Shown: in pieces, positions 11,805 through 22,339 of the stretch | Layout: each line of letters opens with the position of its first letter | Position numbering within the stretch: the stretch's first letter is position 1 | DNA from: Ixodes scapularis | Taxonomy: Eukaryota; Arthropoda; Arachnida; Ixodida; Ixodidae | DNA length: 64,000 nt | NCBI RefSeq assembly: GCF_016920785.2 | Contig: NW_024609958.1 | Span: 1-64,000 of the forward strand | Direction: 5' to 3' | Program-made: the position numbers and the translations under genes | Notes under the pieces: model-generated | What the model was told of the DNA's origin: nothing | Databases searched by the model: none | The model's input: only the letters and a program-made list of their open reading frames with translations

Positions 11805-12393
11805 ACGTCATCAGCCCATGGCGGGAGAAATTTACATGAACTGCTCACACAGGGGTATTTAACGAAATATGCATTATTTTGAAAATCATAAAAAAAGGCA
11901 ATCTTTAATATTCTTTCTACTCTCCGAAATTAAAGTTTATATGATGTACTAACAGATGTGGGATTTGTCAAATTTACCCATGGTCCTCACTGAGGTCCGT
12001 AGTCCGATCTTTGCGCGGCTACGGCCGGGACCGTCCATTGACTGCCTTTTTGGGCACCGGTGGTCGAGAGACAACACCAACACAGTGAGTCCGTTTTCGG
12101 CGTGTTTATTGGCTCAAATGCTAACACGCTTCGCTCTCAGACAGGAAAAGTCTGGGCGCTGGCTCAATTGTCAGTATCACACGGTCGGTTTCCAGCGCTA
12201 CCGCAATAGACAGATTCACGGGAAGTCGGAGGCCCACAAAGAAAAACCATGCGGCGAATGATTTTCACTCCTCCGTGATGTGCGGTTGACGCAACGGTTG
12301 ACGAAGGAATTGTGGCTCAAGGAATAGCAAAGGTAAGACATAAAGTGTGCGAACTAGGTGCCGGTTGTCTCCGTTGAACATCGCAGTGCTGAC
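11805..12393. other. Intergenic, nothing recognised
   Basis: Probable 3' flank of the candidate exon at 11545-11804. No further exon or repeat structure was recognised, apart from the first copy of the 8-bp TSD GTGCTGAC at 12386-12393. Confidence 0.45.
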
Positions 12394-13192
12394 TAGGGGT
12401 GCCGCGAACTTTTGTCGAACCGGATTTTGAAGTCGAGCTTTCGGGGTTCGACTGTGTCGAACCGGTTCGACGAACCCTCGAACCTTTCACCAGATTCGGC
12501 CGGTTCGACTTTCTGGACACTGTGGCCAGACCTTGTTACAATAAGCATGTCTAGGTTTGGAGAATTTTTTTAATGCAATGGGTTATTTTATTTTATAAAC
12601 AGTTGCTATTAAAACCCGAAGGAAAAGTCCATCAATGTAACCCTGTTTGGCAGTCAATGTTTTCTAGTGGACCGCTGACTGTGCCTGACTGTACGTCAAG
12701 CATGTCTGATTGGCCAACAAGTTACTCTGACCGACAGTCAAACTCCAGTCAGACCCCGCTTGTCGGCTTTCTGATGGTTTCCTGGTGGCAGTCGGCCGCC
12801 GCGAAATGCCATCAGGATGTCCTGGTGGTGATTCTGACTGTACATCGATTGTCTCTGACTGTACGTCAGAAAGCTTTGACGTGCAGACAGACGTACGGTC
12901 AAAGGACGTAAAGTTCGTTCGGATACCACTATTTCGTCAAATCTATGAATACGAAAAGTAATCTGTGCACGAGAAAACGATTTTGGGACGTGAGCCCATA
13001 AAACCGCTGACGTTAGAGATATGACACGCAACCGACCGACAACCTTGATCAGAAGCCCGCCGAAGCGCCGAACACGACACTTCGCACTTCGCTTCGCCCA
13101 TAGAGGCTTCGCCGAGCTTTCATGAACGATCGCTCTCGACTCGTTTTGTTTGCCCGCTCGCTCCAACCTGTCGATCCTGCCCGGGCTCTACA

Positions 13193-13367
13193 ATGTCTTA
13201 TGTTTTAGTAGAATTTCTACTCGACAAGACCCAGCCTGTTGTGAGTTCCGACGATGTAAGGGACTTTAGCGATGTAGTTGAAGACGACAGGGTGTACCAG
13301 GTCTACTGGGCCGGTGATGCGCGAACAAAAGGATCGTTCTACGACGCGAAAGTACTCTACATGGCAG
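13193..13367 (+). CDS. Host-like first coding exon inside the hAT element
   Basis: Starts at ATG 13193 (context CTACAATG) and ends at a strong donor, GCAG followed by GTGAGT (13368). It encodes 58 codons plus one base. The opening MSYVLVEFLLDKTQPVV, the acidic DVVEDD stretch and the VYQVYWAGD-type segment resemble, from memory, the N-terminus of a repeated family of tick proteins that often also carry BEN domains. No BEN domain is visible here. Because it lies within a non-autonomous hAT, it may be a captured gene fragment, or the element may have inserted around a duplicated exon. No downstream partner exon was identified. The exon structure is convincing, the family name is not certain. Confidence 0.5.
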
Positions 13368-13487
13368 GTGAGTAGAACTGAAGTACGGCGAGTGATGTAC
13401 GAGTGCTTTGCATAACATGCTGACGGCTTAACTGCATTTGCAGCGAAAGCATTTCGTATAAAATGGATAGTCAAATCGAGTTTCTGT

Positions 13488-13592
13488 AACGGTGGCGTAG
13501 CATAGCGGTTAAGGTGTCCGATTTGTACGCATGTGGTCGCGGGTTCGATGCGCGATGGTGCTGCTTTTTCTTTTCTTTTTTTTTTCTCGAAC
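13488..13592 (+). repeat. tRNA-derived SINE head (A and B boxes)
   Basis: Contains an A-box-like TAGCATAGCGGTTAAGGTG and a B-box GGGTTCGATGC about 35 bp further on, then a T-rich run with C/T interruptions. Box spacing fits a tRNA-derived Pol III promoter, but there is no convincing acceptor stem or CCA context, so it is called as a SINE rather than a tRNA gene. Confidence 0.6.
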
Positions 13593-14071
13593 ATTTTGTT
13601 TTATCGAGGCATTTGGCGATATTTATGAGTGCGTATAGCTTTACTCTTATATAAATGCTGCCCTTGTTGATGAAATTCCCTTGGCAGTGGCAGTCAGACG
13701 TCATCTGATGGACCATCAGATGACGTCTGATGGTCCATCACGTTCCACCAACGCTGCTGACTGGCAGTCAGTGTCCCAAATTACGTAGCTTGATGGAATT
13801 TTCAATAGGGAAGAAATCAATTCTTATCACTGAAGAAGTTAATAGCTTCTTTTTTTATACTGTATTAACTGAAAGAACCAATCAGCGCTGCCCTTGATTC
13901 ATCCCTTAGCCATCACCATCCAATCCGAAGTCAACTGGCCAGCACTGTCGCGCATGCGCACACGAGTCGAACCTCAATACAAGGTTCGCCGAACTTTTCA
14001 CTAAAAGTTCGAAAAAGTCGAACCTGGTCGAACTCGAACCGCGGCCGGATCGCGACACCCCTAGTGCTGAC

Positions 14072-14714
14072 GATGAGAAGACTGAGTGACTGCATGCTTT
14101 CGAAACGTAAGTTTCTTTACCTGCAGGGTTAAGAAACTTCGGAAATAAATACAGTTCGCGGAGAGCTCGTGTTACGTTTTTATTTGCTGCTCCTCTCGCT
14201 TCGTACAATAGACTTAGTGTTCTCGTTAAGCCTTATCGAGCTCGATTTGCTCGATTCGTGGCCGCCATAATGAGATGCAGTCGACGGAGGAACTTTTGCT
14301 CCCCTGCTTAAGGGACGAATGTTTCTCCCTTTCTGAAGGAACATATGTGTCAAGAGCGTTCCTCCCTTTAGGGAAGACTTTACTGACCCTTTTTTCTAAG
14401 AGTGCACTGCCTAACCCTCCCCCCCTCCCGCCCTCCTCTCTCTCCCCCGTGAACCTAGGGAAGGCGGAGATTTGGACGTAACTTGGGTTACGTCGGACGT
14501 CACGCTAGACAGTTCGTTTGGTTTTTCGTAATATACTCCGTCGGGAAGAGTATCTCTTTGCGCTTGCCCTCAGCTTGGCGCTTACCCAACGAGTGGAATA
14601 GGCCGAAAATACGGCTGCAATCAAATGACGGTATTGTCGAATATCCGCGAATATCCTCGGATATGCAGGGCTCTAAAAATAAGACGTAACCGAAACCAAA
14701 ACTGACCTCCAACT
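14072..14714. other. Intergenic, no gene seen
   Basis: No domain-bearing ORF. A GGAAATAAAT polyA-like signal lies near 14141 and a C-rich tract near 14420-14450, but no exon can be assigned to them. Confidence 0.45.
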
Positions 14715-15462
14715 TTACTGGCTCGCCATCTTGTTGTGACGTCAGATGTTGTGTAAGCATCATCCCACGGGCAGCTTGAGCCTGTTTCGTATGGCGTCAG
14801 AAGCAATCAGAAGGCCGTCGCGATTGTCCGTGGGAAATAATGAACTACGATTCATCAAGCTGATCTTCTTCAAGCAATGACCAGAAAATGTTTTAAAATT
14901 TTCAGCACGAGATTTCAGACGATTTGCATTTCGCATTCGATCCGCCTGCATCGCCTTCCGGGGAACCTTCCCTGGGGTCCCCTTGAAGTCTACATGTTGG
15001 CGGACTTGCAGTCCGCCAACATGTATTGACCAAGATGCCACGTCGAAGAAGAATGGCATGGAAGGTTTTATTTGCTAGCAAGGTGGGAACTGTTTTCTAG
15101 CACGACGCGAACTCTAGGACTCAGCATTCGTGCCAGACTGCTCGGCCCCCCTTCCTTCGCAGAGACCTCTCGGTCGGAAACCAATAGGATGTCACTCTCT
15201 TGTATTCCTTCGTGGTGTTTGCACACCCCACAGCCCGTCACGGATTCCCCCCTCCCCCTCCATCGCATGCCGCGAACAGCCTAATCCAAAACCATATTGG
15301 CAGAACCACACACGTTCACTATCACTGCAACGCACAACGCCGTGGAGTAGCTAGGGAGCGTCGTCTGCTATTGGATGCAGCATTTGACGTCAAGAGCGCT
15401 CCTGCTCGTTGTTGCCAGTAGAGTGGCAAAAAGGGATTCGAAGGCGTACACGCACTTTAAAA

Positions 15463-15759
15463 TTTTTTGGGTAATGTGGATATTTACACAGCGTGTAGTT
15501 GGTCAGCCATTTAAAGTTACAACGAGTCACTCGCTGTAGATGAGCAATTTAGCCAGTGCGGTACAACCGCTAGCCTGGGGTCTTTAACGTGCACCACGCA
15601 GTAGTGATACACGACCGCATGCCGGTACGATGCTCATCCAGATCGAAACGGGCAGGGGTGGGGCTCGAACCCAGGATCCCTGGGTTCTGCAGCGCGAGCT
15701 TTCGCTCCACGCGTGTCGACCTGGGTGTGCGCTTTAGCCTACTCAGCCACCGATCCCCC
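15463..15759 (-). mobile_element. Complete tRNA-derived SINE with 10-bp TSD
   Basis: On the minus strand it begins GGGGGATCGGTGGCTGAGTAGG (A-box region), has B-box GGGTTCGAGCCC, the body GCCCGTTTCGATCTGGATG, and ends in an A-rich tail. Its flanks carry the direct repeat CACTTTAAAA (15453-15462 and 15760-15769), the signature of target-primed retroposition. About 297 bp. A 5'-truncated relative lies at 9262-9415. Confidence 0.8.
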
Positions 15760-15780
15760 CACTTTAAAAACAACTTTCTC

Positions 15781-15782
<2 letters not shown>

Positions 15783-15842
<60 letters not shown>
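15783..15842. repeat. (TA)n microsatellite
   Basis: About 29 uninterrupted TA dinucleotides immediately after the SINE-flanking sequence. Translations reading IYIYIY across it are artefacts. Confidence 0.95.
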
Positions 15843-15845
<3 letters not shown>

Positions 15846-16275
15846 CTATTTATTTTATCCAATATTTCGTAGACATATATACTCACGGGTGTATATTTGG
15901 TAAGTGGTGAAAATTTTATAAAAACAAATGACCACCAGTATTGCGCCGCTTTAAGAACTTGCACATAGTAAGTCGTTCTTGGGTACATGGACAAGGCGGC
16001 TCAAATATGTAGTCGTGAAGATGCGCCCACGACGCCTTCGGCAGATTTTATATTTCTTTGACGAAAGAGTGAAAGTAAGCGATTATGGCGACCCCGCAAC
16101 TCTAACTTCCCACAGAAATTGAGTTACTTATTATGCACAAATGTAAGCTTGAGGAAATTTGAGATCACCTGAAAAAAAGCTAACATATGACTTGAAACCG
16201 CTTAAAATCAAAACAGCCTGCAAAACGGCCATTTTTCTTTCTCTTTTTTTAAGTAGACGACAGAGAAGATTGTTA

Positions 16276-16457
16276 AGGCCCGTTCACACTCTTACAACCG
16301 AGTACGACCGACAGAGACGGGAGCGGTTTTTAAGCCTTTTGCGACTCCTTAGGACCGGATGCGATGCAGCGGAGCTGGTCCTAAGAGATCGCAAGAGGCT
16401 TAAAAACCGGTCTGGTCTCTCTCGGTCGAAGTCGGTCGCAAGAGTGTGAACGGGCCT
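16276..16457. mobile_element. Foldback MITE, PIF/Harbinger-like (TTA TSD)
   Basis: 182 bp. The ends AGGCCCGTTCACACTCTT are inverted repeats and complementarity continues inward (GGTTTTTAAGCC... pairs with ...GGCTTAAAAACC), so the whole element can fold on itself. Flanked by TTA on both sides (16273-16275 and 16458-16460), the 3-bp TSD expected of PIF/Harbinger-derived MITEs. Confidence 0.8.
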
Positions 16458-17151
16458 TTAGTTTAAGCAGGAAAACCGCTAAACTGGCTACACTGCTTAG
16501 ACACTCCATAACCGCCACCGGAGGGCGCCATGATACCTTCAAAGCTTCAGCGCAGGAGATCAATTGCGGCGCATTCTCTGTGCGTGATTGTTTTTTTTTT
16601 TTTTTTGGTTACAAAGAAACACTTAGGAACGATTATCGCCGTCACAATGCACTTTCGGAGCAGCCTGATTGGCTACCGATAGGGTCTTAGCGTAGTCTGT
16701 GGTAGGACTCGAAGTGAAACGGACTACACTGCGCTGCGTGATATGGCTTTCCCTCAAATCGAACCTTGTGTCTTTCTGGCGATAACAAAGCACTTCTTTA
16801 GGACATAATCCCCGCATAGTCTTCTGTAGAAAGTGCACACAGCGTAGATTATCAAGTTTTAGAGGCGTATCGTGCTCTTGCTCCGAAGAAATGCTCGAAG
16901 AACTAAACAAGGTATGAGAAATAGAATTACGCAAGTGCGAAACATCGGTAAAAGAAAGAAGAAATAAAAAAATATATTTTTATACGCAGATTGTTTACTG
17001 TATTTATTCTAAGAGCGGGACAATGCCTCCCGATTCGAGTGTAAAGACAGTGTTTAGAGGTGCCGTATTCGTCTTCTCCCGCCTGGTTCCAAATTGGCAA
17101 GAAAATTCTCACGAAACCGGCCGTTGCGAGGAACACGCCTACAACCTGGGA

Positions 17152-17186
17152 TATAAATAAGGCAGCAAACTTTCCACAACTCAGAC
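17152..17186 (+). promoter_or_regulatory. TATA box and initiator of the cysteine-rich peptide gene
   Basis: TATAAATA at 17152-17159 is followed 31 bases later by TCAG (17181-17184), matching the arthropod initiator, with A17183 as the inferred start site. The transcribed sequence runs 47 bases to a consensus donor. Assigning this promoter to the gene whose coding exons begin at 24149 is inference: it is the nearest upstream core promoter on the same strand and its exon ends in a good donor. Confidence 0.55.
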
Positions 17187-17229
17187 GAGCAATCGCCCCA
17201 TCAAGTTCCTTGAAGCAAGAAAGCCTTAC
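17183..17229 (+). other. Non-coding exon 1 (5' UTR)
   Basis: 47 bases from the inferred Inr to CCTTAC, followed by the donor GTAAGT at 17230. No ATG is present. Linkage to exon 2 across 6.9 kb is inferred from strand, position and splice-signal quality. Confidence 0.45.
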
Positions 17230-17554
17230 GTAAGTTCTCTTCGAAATTGCTACACTTTTGTATTAGCTTTTGCCGCAATGCAGCGCTGGTAGGGGCCGGA
17301 GTTCAAGGTGTGTTCGTGAAATAGAATTCATAATACCGTTTGTTTAAATACCGGTCTGTTGTAGGCGGATATTTTCAGCTACGTTTTCATGCGGTTCCTG
17401 CCGTTTTGGGTAATATTCGCTTCCAACAATATATATATAAAACGAATTTTGTCTCCAAATCAGTCTTGGGTGATTTACTTTCAAAAAGTAATTCGTTACA
17501 GTTGCAGTTACGTTCAGAGAAAAAGTAGCGAAGTTACCGTGACGGAGCTTGGTT

Positions 17555-17880
17555 TCAATGGTGTGTCCCGGAGTTGTAAGTGGCAACGGTGACAACACGA
17601 CTCCATGTTTTTCTTGTATTTGCTCTGGAAAATGCCTGTGCAAAGCGTTCGTGTTCTCGGCGGTCTGTAAATCACTACGATATGACGTTCATCAGAGCCA
17701 GTAATTTATGAAATTCACGTGAGACGCGTTTTTCACTCCTCTTATTATCAAATTGTTCTTCGCTTGCGGCGGATTGAGTAGACGGGCTGGAATTCAGATG
17801 AACGCGAGTTCGGCCCTGAACGTAGCGCTGTGCTAAGGTAAGCTAACCTTAGAAACTAAGGCTGGCTGCTACACTCTTCA
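17555..17880. repeat. Dispersed repeat shared with 22285-23720
   Basis: Two blocks match downstream sequence in the same order. Around 17560 (GTGTGTCCCGGAGTTGTAAG, ACACGAC) matches about 22300. 17635-17880 (GCGTTCGTGTTC, CACTACGA, CATCAGAGCCAGTAATT, CGGCCCTGAACGTAGC) matches about 23415-23720. In the downstream copy the blocks are separated by about 1 kb of additional DNA. Confidence 0.65.
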
Positions 17881-18954
17881 GCGTCGCCTGAGATCTATTG
17901 TCAACGAAGCGGGGAAACTTAATTTATGAAAACTTTAAGAGGCACATATTTAAGTGCAACGACTACTGCATATAAAACAATAAGGTATGAAACAGAAGTG
18001 TATTTCGTCGTCAAAGTAACGAGAAACGTAACTGGCTACTTTGGATGTAAAGTAAGGTCTTCCTTTTGAGATTCCATAACAAGTAAAGTATTTAGTTAGT
18101 TTTCGACAGTCACGGTATTTATTTACTTTTGGGAGTAACGTGTACATGTCTGGTTTTGTTCTTTTGAACCTATGTTACAGTGTACCGTCTAAAAAAAAAA
18201 CATTTACGAGAGTGGTATATCAAAGCATTGGAAAATCCATGCTGCAAGTGAGATTTTGTGCGCTGTTTATTTTGCTAGTCCCATCTTAATATTTATTTGG
18301 TTTCTATCTGGCTTAAAAAAATATAAATTCAATATTCTGGTTTTCATTCTCAAAAATATCCTTCGTGGAACAATACAGATATATTTCGGCATTTTTGGGC
18401 CTTGTTTCGTGTTATTAACAGGGCTATACGTACCACAATATCAGTATTAATTTTACTAGTCCGCCATCTTGCCTTGACGTCAGATGTTGCGTAAACATCA
18501 GCACATAAGGGAAGCTTGAACCTGCCTCGCCCAGCGTGAGAAGCCGTCGCGATCGTCCATGGAAAACAATTGAATAAGCTTCGTTAAAGGGCAACTCCGG
18601 TCCATACTTTCGATTTTGGGATTATGGCTGTTTTTAGTGCAGTTAGCGCCCCTGAATTGCAAGGTGTAATTTTTTTTCTCGTTATTGTGCGTAGTTTTAA
18701 AGATATCGACGTCTCAAAGTTTTGTTTGGGGCGCGGCCGACAAAACCGAAACTAGCCGCTCGAGGTTCCGGCAACACTGGAAATCAGCCGCTATGTGGAC
18801 GTGACGCCAAGATCGTTCTCGTTCAGCGAGTACACAGTCCGAGCGGCACCTACCTCTGTTGCGCTAGTCGTCTAAAGATAGAAGGTAAACTGATTTTGTT
18901 TTAATTCTGTATATGTGGTAGTTATCCAGCATATGTAGCAAGAGTTAGTGCGTA

Positions 18955-19145
18955 TACCCAAAAGCTAGCGACTGGAAAACCCGTCAACTCGTTCGGTGGC
19001 GTACTCGGCGGCCGCCGCCGCGCGTGCGCTATGCCGTGCCGTACTCGTTGCTTGTATGCCCAAAAGCTAGCGACTGGAAAACGAGTGAACTCGTTCGGTG
19101 CCGTACTCGGCAGCTGTCGGCGTGCGTGCGGTCTTCCGCACTCGT
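18955..19145. repeat. ~101-bp tandem duplication inside the TTAA element
   Basis: CCCAAAAGCTAGCGACTGG at about 18957 recurs at about 19059, followed each time by AACTCGTTCGGTG and GTACTCGGC. Two diverged tandem copies. Confidence 0.7.
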
Positions 19146-19411
19146 CGCTAGGCCTAAATTGTCATCGGGGCTCCGTGGACGGAGCGGCGTTGCTCTACGC
19201 CGCGCTGCCAGTGACGTACAGTGCTGGCGCTTTCGCGCGGCGGGTCAGTCCCAGACACGAAGCTTTGAGGCTCTCCGGCGCGTTCCGCAACAACCGAACA
19301 GACGTGTGTCAAGCTGTAGACGTCTGTTTTTTCGTTATTTTTTTCCTCAGGCGCGTATAAGCTGAATTTGTAAGCTACGACACTAATTCACCACATAAGT
19401 TCGTCCAGGGA

Positions 19412-19450
19412 GTGAATCTTTGTACAAATAAAAAAAAAAAACTTGCCGCA

Positions 19451-19483
<33 letters not shown>

Positions 19484-19485
19484 CT
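19412..19485. repeat. A-rich tracts
   Basis: Two A-runs (about 19429-19441 and 19454-19481) separated by CTTGCCGCACT. Low-complexity sequence, no gene. Confidence 0.85.
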
Positions 19486-20143
19486 TTGGGCAGTTATTTT
19501 TTTCTCAAAGCTAGCAAAAGTTTTTGTGGGCGATAAAGGAAAACAGAACGTTAGGAAGGTGAGAACACTTTCTTTCCCTTCCGCATTCCCACCCCCACGC
19601 ACAACAATTCTTTTTTATTAGAATACATAGGATTTTAAGTTTTCTTTCGTAACTTTTGACTAAGACAAGTGTTTGCATTTTTAAATATTATATTTACCTC
19701 CAGCCGAACTCGGGCAAATTAGAGAGTTGTAACTTACAAATCCGAACTTTCGCGATTTCTTTAAAGTCTTTTGTGGTATTCACAAGCGCAATGTTAATTA
19801 ATACTGCTGCGTAACGGGTTGGAACGATTGGGAGGCGAATGTTCATATCGCATGAGCTTCACGCGCCGGCTGTTCGCTAGTAGTCGTTACGAACCTGAAT
19901 ACTACGCACGAGATTGCGTAGTAAACAAGCAGTGACGCAAAGCAGACATGGTTTTCGTTTTCATTACAAACTTCAGTGTTTGGAGCTAGTTAGTGGTTGT
20001 ACTCTACATGCCCACCATTCAACAGGCATTCTACATGCCCACCATTCAACAGACATTCAATGGAGCATGAATGCTCAATCTTCAACACTGCACTTGACAA
20101 TGACTGTTTTATTTATTGATCAGGATACTTTTATCATGTTTAC

Positions 20144-20449
20144 CTTTTCTGTACATGTACGATGGGCAAAGAGCGACGGCACGGCATCCTTTTTAAGCCT
20201 CGACCCCTTCGCTGACAAGCCACAAGCAACCAACACCCGTAGGTTTCGTTCGTAACTCTCCGGCGAAAAATGATCGGAGCAGAGCTTCGATCTGGGGGCC
20301 GACGTCCAAGGCTTTCCAAAGTCCACTCGTCGAACAGCGTTCACCCACACCTCCAATTTCCGATCCCTTGGAAACTTGTGAAAAAGCACCTCCGGGTTGC
20401 GCAGCGGCTTGTTTGAGCAGCCCACAGCGCTTTAAGTTGTACTCGGCAT
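20144..20449 (-). pseudogene. THAP-domain exon with a stop at the first zinc-ligand cysteine
   Basis: Reading leftward from ATG at 20449, the frame opens MPSTT, hits TAA at 20434-20432, then continues AVGCSNK, FHKFPRD, LCSDHF and a SRLKKDAVPSLF tail. These are the C-x4-C/C-x2-H zinc ligands, the invariant Trp and Pro and the basic tail of a THAP DNA-binding domain. The stop sits exactly where the first cysteine of C-x4-C belongs. A splice donor (AAG then GTAAAC) follows at 20143, so this would be the first coding exon. THAP domains bind transposon ends in P and Kolobok transposases. Initiation at the GTG/downstream residues would leave an incomplete finger. Most likely a dead transposase exon; a host THAP gene is the alternative. 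Confidence 0.75.
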
Positions 20450-21116
20450 CTTTCGAGGAACAGCTGGGCAGTCTTGGGCGCACCAAGTTGCTCGCTAAAA
20501 CGAGTCTAGGAGACCTCACAAGCAAATAAACAAAAGGCTATACCAAAGCTACACGGGCTACAGGTAAAAGCAACGGCTAAACACGCAATTACAAGCCGAA
20601 GTAGCGGTGGTAGCGGCACATAGAAGCGCGCGCGACGGCTGCGCCGTGCTCCCTTCCGGAACGGAGGAAAAAAAGAGAACGATGTTGACATCACTTCCCA
20701 ATGTTGCTTTAGCGATCGGCAACCCGCTGGCCGCCCGCTAAGGAGCAGCGGCTCGCGGCGGGTCGCGTTTTTATTATCGGCATTAGTTGAGAATGCGGCG
20801 TCCCACGGACGTGAAATTTTGGCTGGGGTCGTATTTTGTGTCACTAAAGCGATACCAGTAATTTAATTCATTTCGAGTTTTGGCCGGAGTTGCCCTTTAA
20901 GCATTTCCGTTTCAAGCAACGACCAGCAAATGTTTCAAGTTCAAGCCGACATCTTAATCGATTCGCCGCTCGCATTTCATCGGCCGTCATCGCCTCCATA
21001 CGTTGCACCCCACCCTTTAAAAGACAGATGCCAAGGAAAACAAATTAAACAGCTAGATGAAAAAAGGATGTCATAAAGCAAATTTACAACGAAAACAAAA
21101 TAATTTAGGGCAATAT

Positions 21117-21600
21117 TTACGGCGCGAAACGAATTTGTACTGTGCGCCCACGGGAGCCCGCTGAAAAGTGGCTACTAGAGTCACGTGACTGGCCACTATA
21201 GTCACGTGGTGCTTGCGCTCTTTGGGGAGTTCCTGTGGGCTTCAAAAGTTCCTTAATAATTTTCGTTTTAAATGCAAAAAAAAAAAAATTGTTAAAGCCC
21301 ATTGGAAGCTCCCGAAATAGCGCAAGCACCACGTGATGGGCCCGAGCACCTGTCGGAATTTGACAGCGCCGGCGCGTCGAAGTGTTGATTCCGGCGGCGG
21401 CGCGGAAAACGCGTTCAGCCGGCGGCGCGCCCCGCTCAGCGTGCGAAGCTTGCGGCGGCGGCGTGGGAGTTCTGGTTCTGGGAACTTCAGCGGCAGGCTG
21501 AACGGCGCCGGCGTAACTTGCGGCTGCGCGCAGGTCTACCACGTGATTAGTGGCGGCTTCCGCGGACGCGAACTACAAATTCGTTTCACGCAGCAAATAT
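21117..21600. repeat. Inverted-repeat element, CACGTG-containing
   Basis: The left end CGAAACGAATTTGTA and right end TACAAATTCGTTTC are inverted. Inner sequences CACGTGGTGCTTGCGC and GCGCAAGCACCACGTG are also inverted around an A-run and a TTAAAGCCCATTGG segment. Boundaries and TSD are not resolved. Long ORFs in both strands mirror each other because of the symmetry. Confidence 0.6.
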
Positions 21601-22339
21601 GTCTTTAAAAAAATTTTCGTTGTGATTTCTTTTTTTAAGACGTACTTTGCCCATTCAGGCTGTTTAATCTTTTTTTAATTATTTGCTAAGTTTTTTTTTT
21701 CTAAGTTTGCATCCGCGATTCGACGACATGTGGACCCAGGTGCCTCCTCGAGTTTTGTTCGCTAACCCGGTCCGAACTGCTTACGCGAACGCTGAGAGCC
21801 GGCGTTCGCGTCGCACTGGCCATGCCTTCTTCCATCGCAGACATTTGTCGGACGTCAACCGCTGATGTATTACTCTGCTGCATTTCTTTGTGGTGTTGCA
21901 CCCCCTAGCAGAGTGTCAATACCCCCCCCCCCCTCCCTTTCCCCTTTCTGTCCATTGCATACCAAACACAGCACGCAAAGCAAACAGGTGCTAACTATTG
22001 AGAGCGTGCGACATCTAGGCGGGGCGCGGGAAGCCACACGGGAAGCCACTCGAGAAGCCAGTGATTGGCAGCGACAGCAACGTCAGCGTCCGCGTTTAGT
22101 CAGGCTGTTCCCGCTCGGACCTCTGCCCGCAGCATCTTCGCCGCGTCTGCGCCTTCCCGCGGTCGTGTTTCTCGATCTCGCTCAGGAGACAGGAGTAAAT
22201 GTGTGACACCCTGAAATTCGGAAACCCACACGCGTCCGGCATTCTCTGTGTGTGTTTTCACTTCATTCGACCCGCAGGACTTGCTCGCAACTCGGGTTCC
22301 ATCGTGTGTCCCGCAGTTGTAAGCGTCGAGGGCGGCAAC

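Larger units (their letters stand above)
12394..14063. mobile_element. hAT-family element with TAGGGGTG termini and 8-bp TSD
   Basis: The termini are imperfect inverted repeats: left TAGGGGTGCCGCGAAC, right (reversed) TAGGGGTGTCGCGATC. They are followed on each side by GTTCGA-rich subterminal sequence. The 8-bp duplication GTGCTGAC flanks it (12386-12393 and 14064-14071). TAGGG-type ends with 8-bp TSDs are characteristic of Ac-like hAT elements. No transposase ORF is present, so it is non-autonomous. It carries CTGACTGTACGTCAG-like short repeats, a host-like coding exon (13193-13367) and a tRNA-like sequence (about 13490-13590). Confidence 0.85.
14715..15960. repeat. Dispersed repeat, copy A (with SINE inserted)
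   Basis: From GCCATCTTGTTGTGACGTCAG through CAATGACCAGAAAATG to TTTTATAAAAACAAATGACC, this segment matches, in the same order and orientation, the copy at 18460-24060. Copy A lacks the Kolobok-like element that splits copy B, and so gives an approximate empty-site comparison. It contains its own SINE insertion (15463-15759) and a (TA)n tract. Confidence 0.7.
18588..20896. mobile_element. Kolobok-like DNA transposon (TTAA TSD) carrying a THAP exon
   Basis: The ends AGGGCAACTCCGG are inverted repeats with weaker similarity inward. TTAA lies on both sides (18584-18587 and 20897-20900). TTAA TSDs occur in piggyBac and Kolobok, and a THAP zinc finger in the transposase is described for Kolobok. 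Here a THAP-coding exon lies on the minus strand at 20144-20449, which favours Kolobok. No DDE catalytic region was recognised, so the copy is non-autonomous. It lies within copy B of the dispersed repeat, and copy A retains the uninterrupted neighbourhood. Confidence 0.75.

Noticed and set aside
13488..13592. Functional tRNA gene
   Set aside because: A and B boxes are present but no complete cloverleaf can be drawn and a T-rich tail follows; it fits a tRNA-derived SINE.
15764..15994. ORFs reading IYIYIY and YIYIYI
   Set aside because: Translations of a (TA)n microsatellite.
20193..20525. 110-codon minus-strand ORF overlapping the THAP exon
   Set aside because: Different frame from the THAP domain and no conserved motif.
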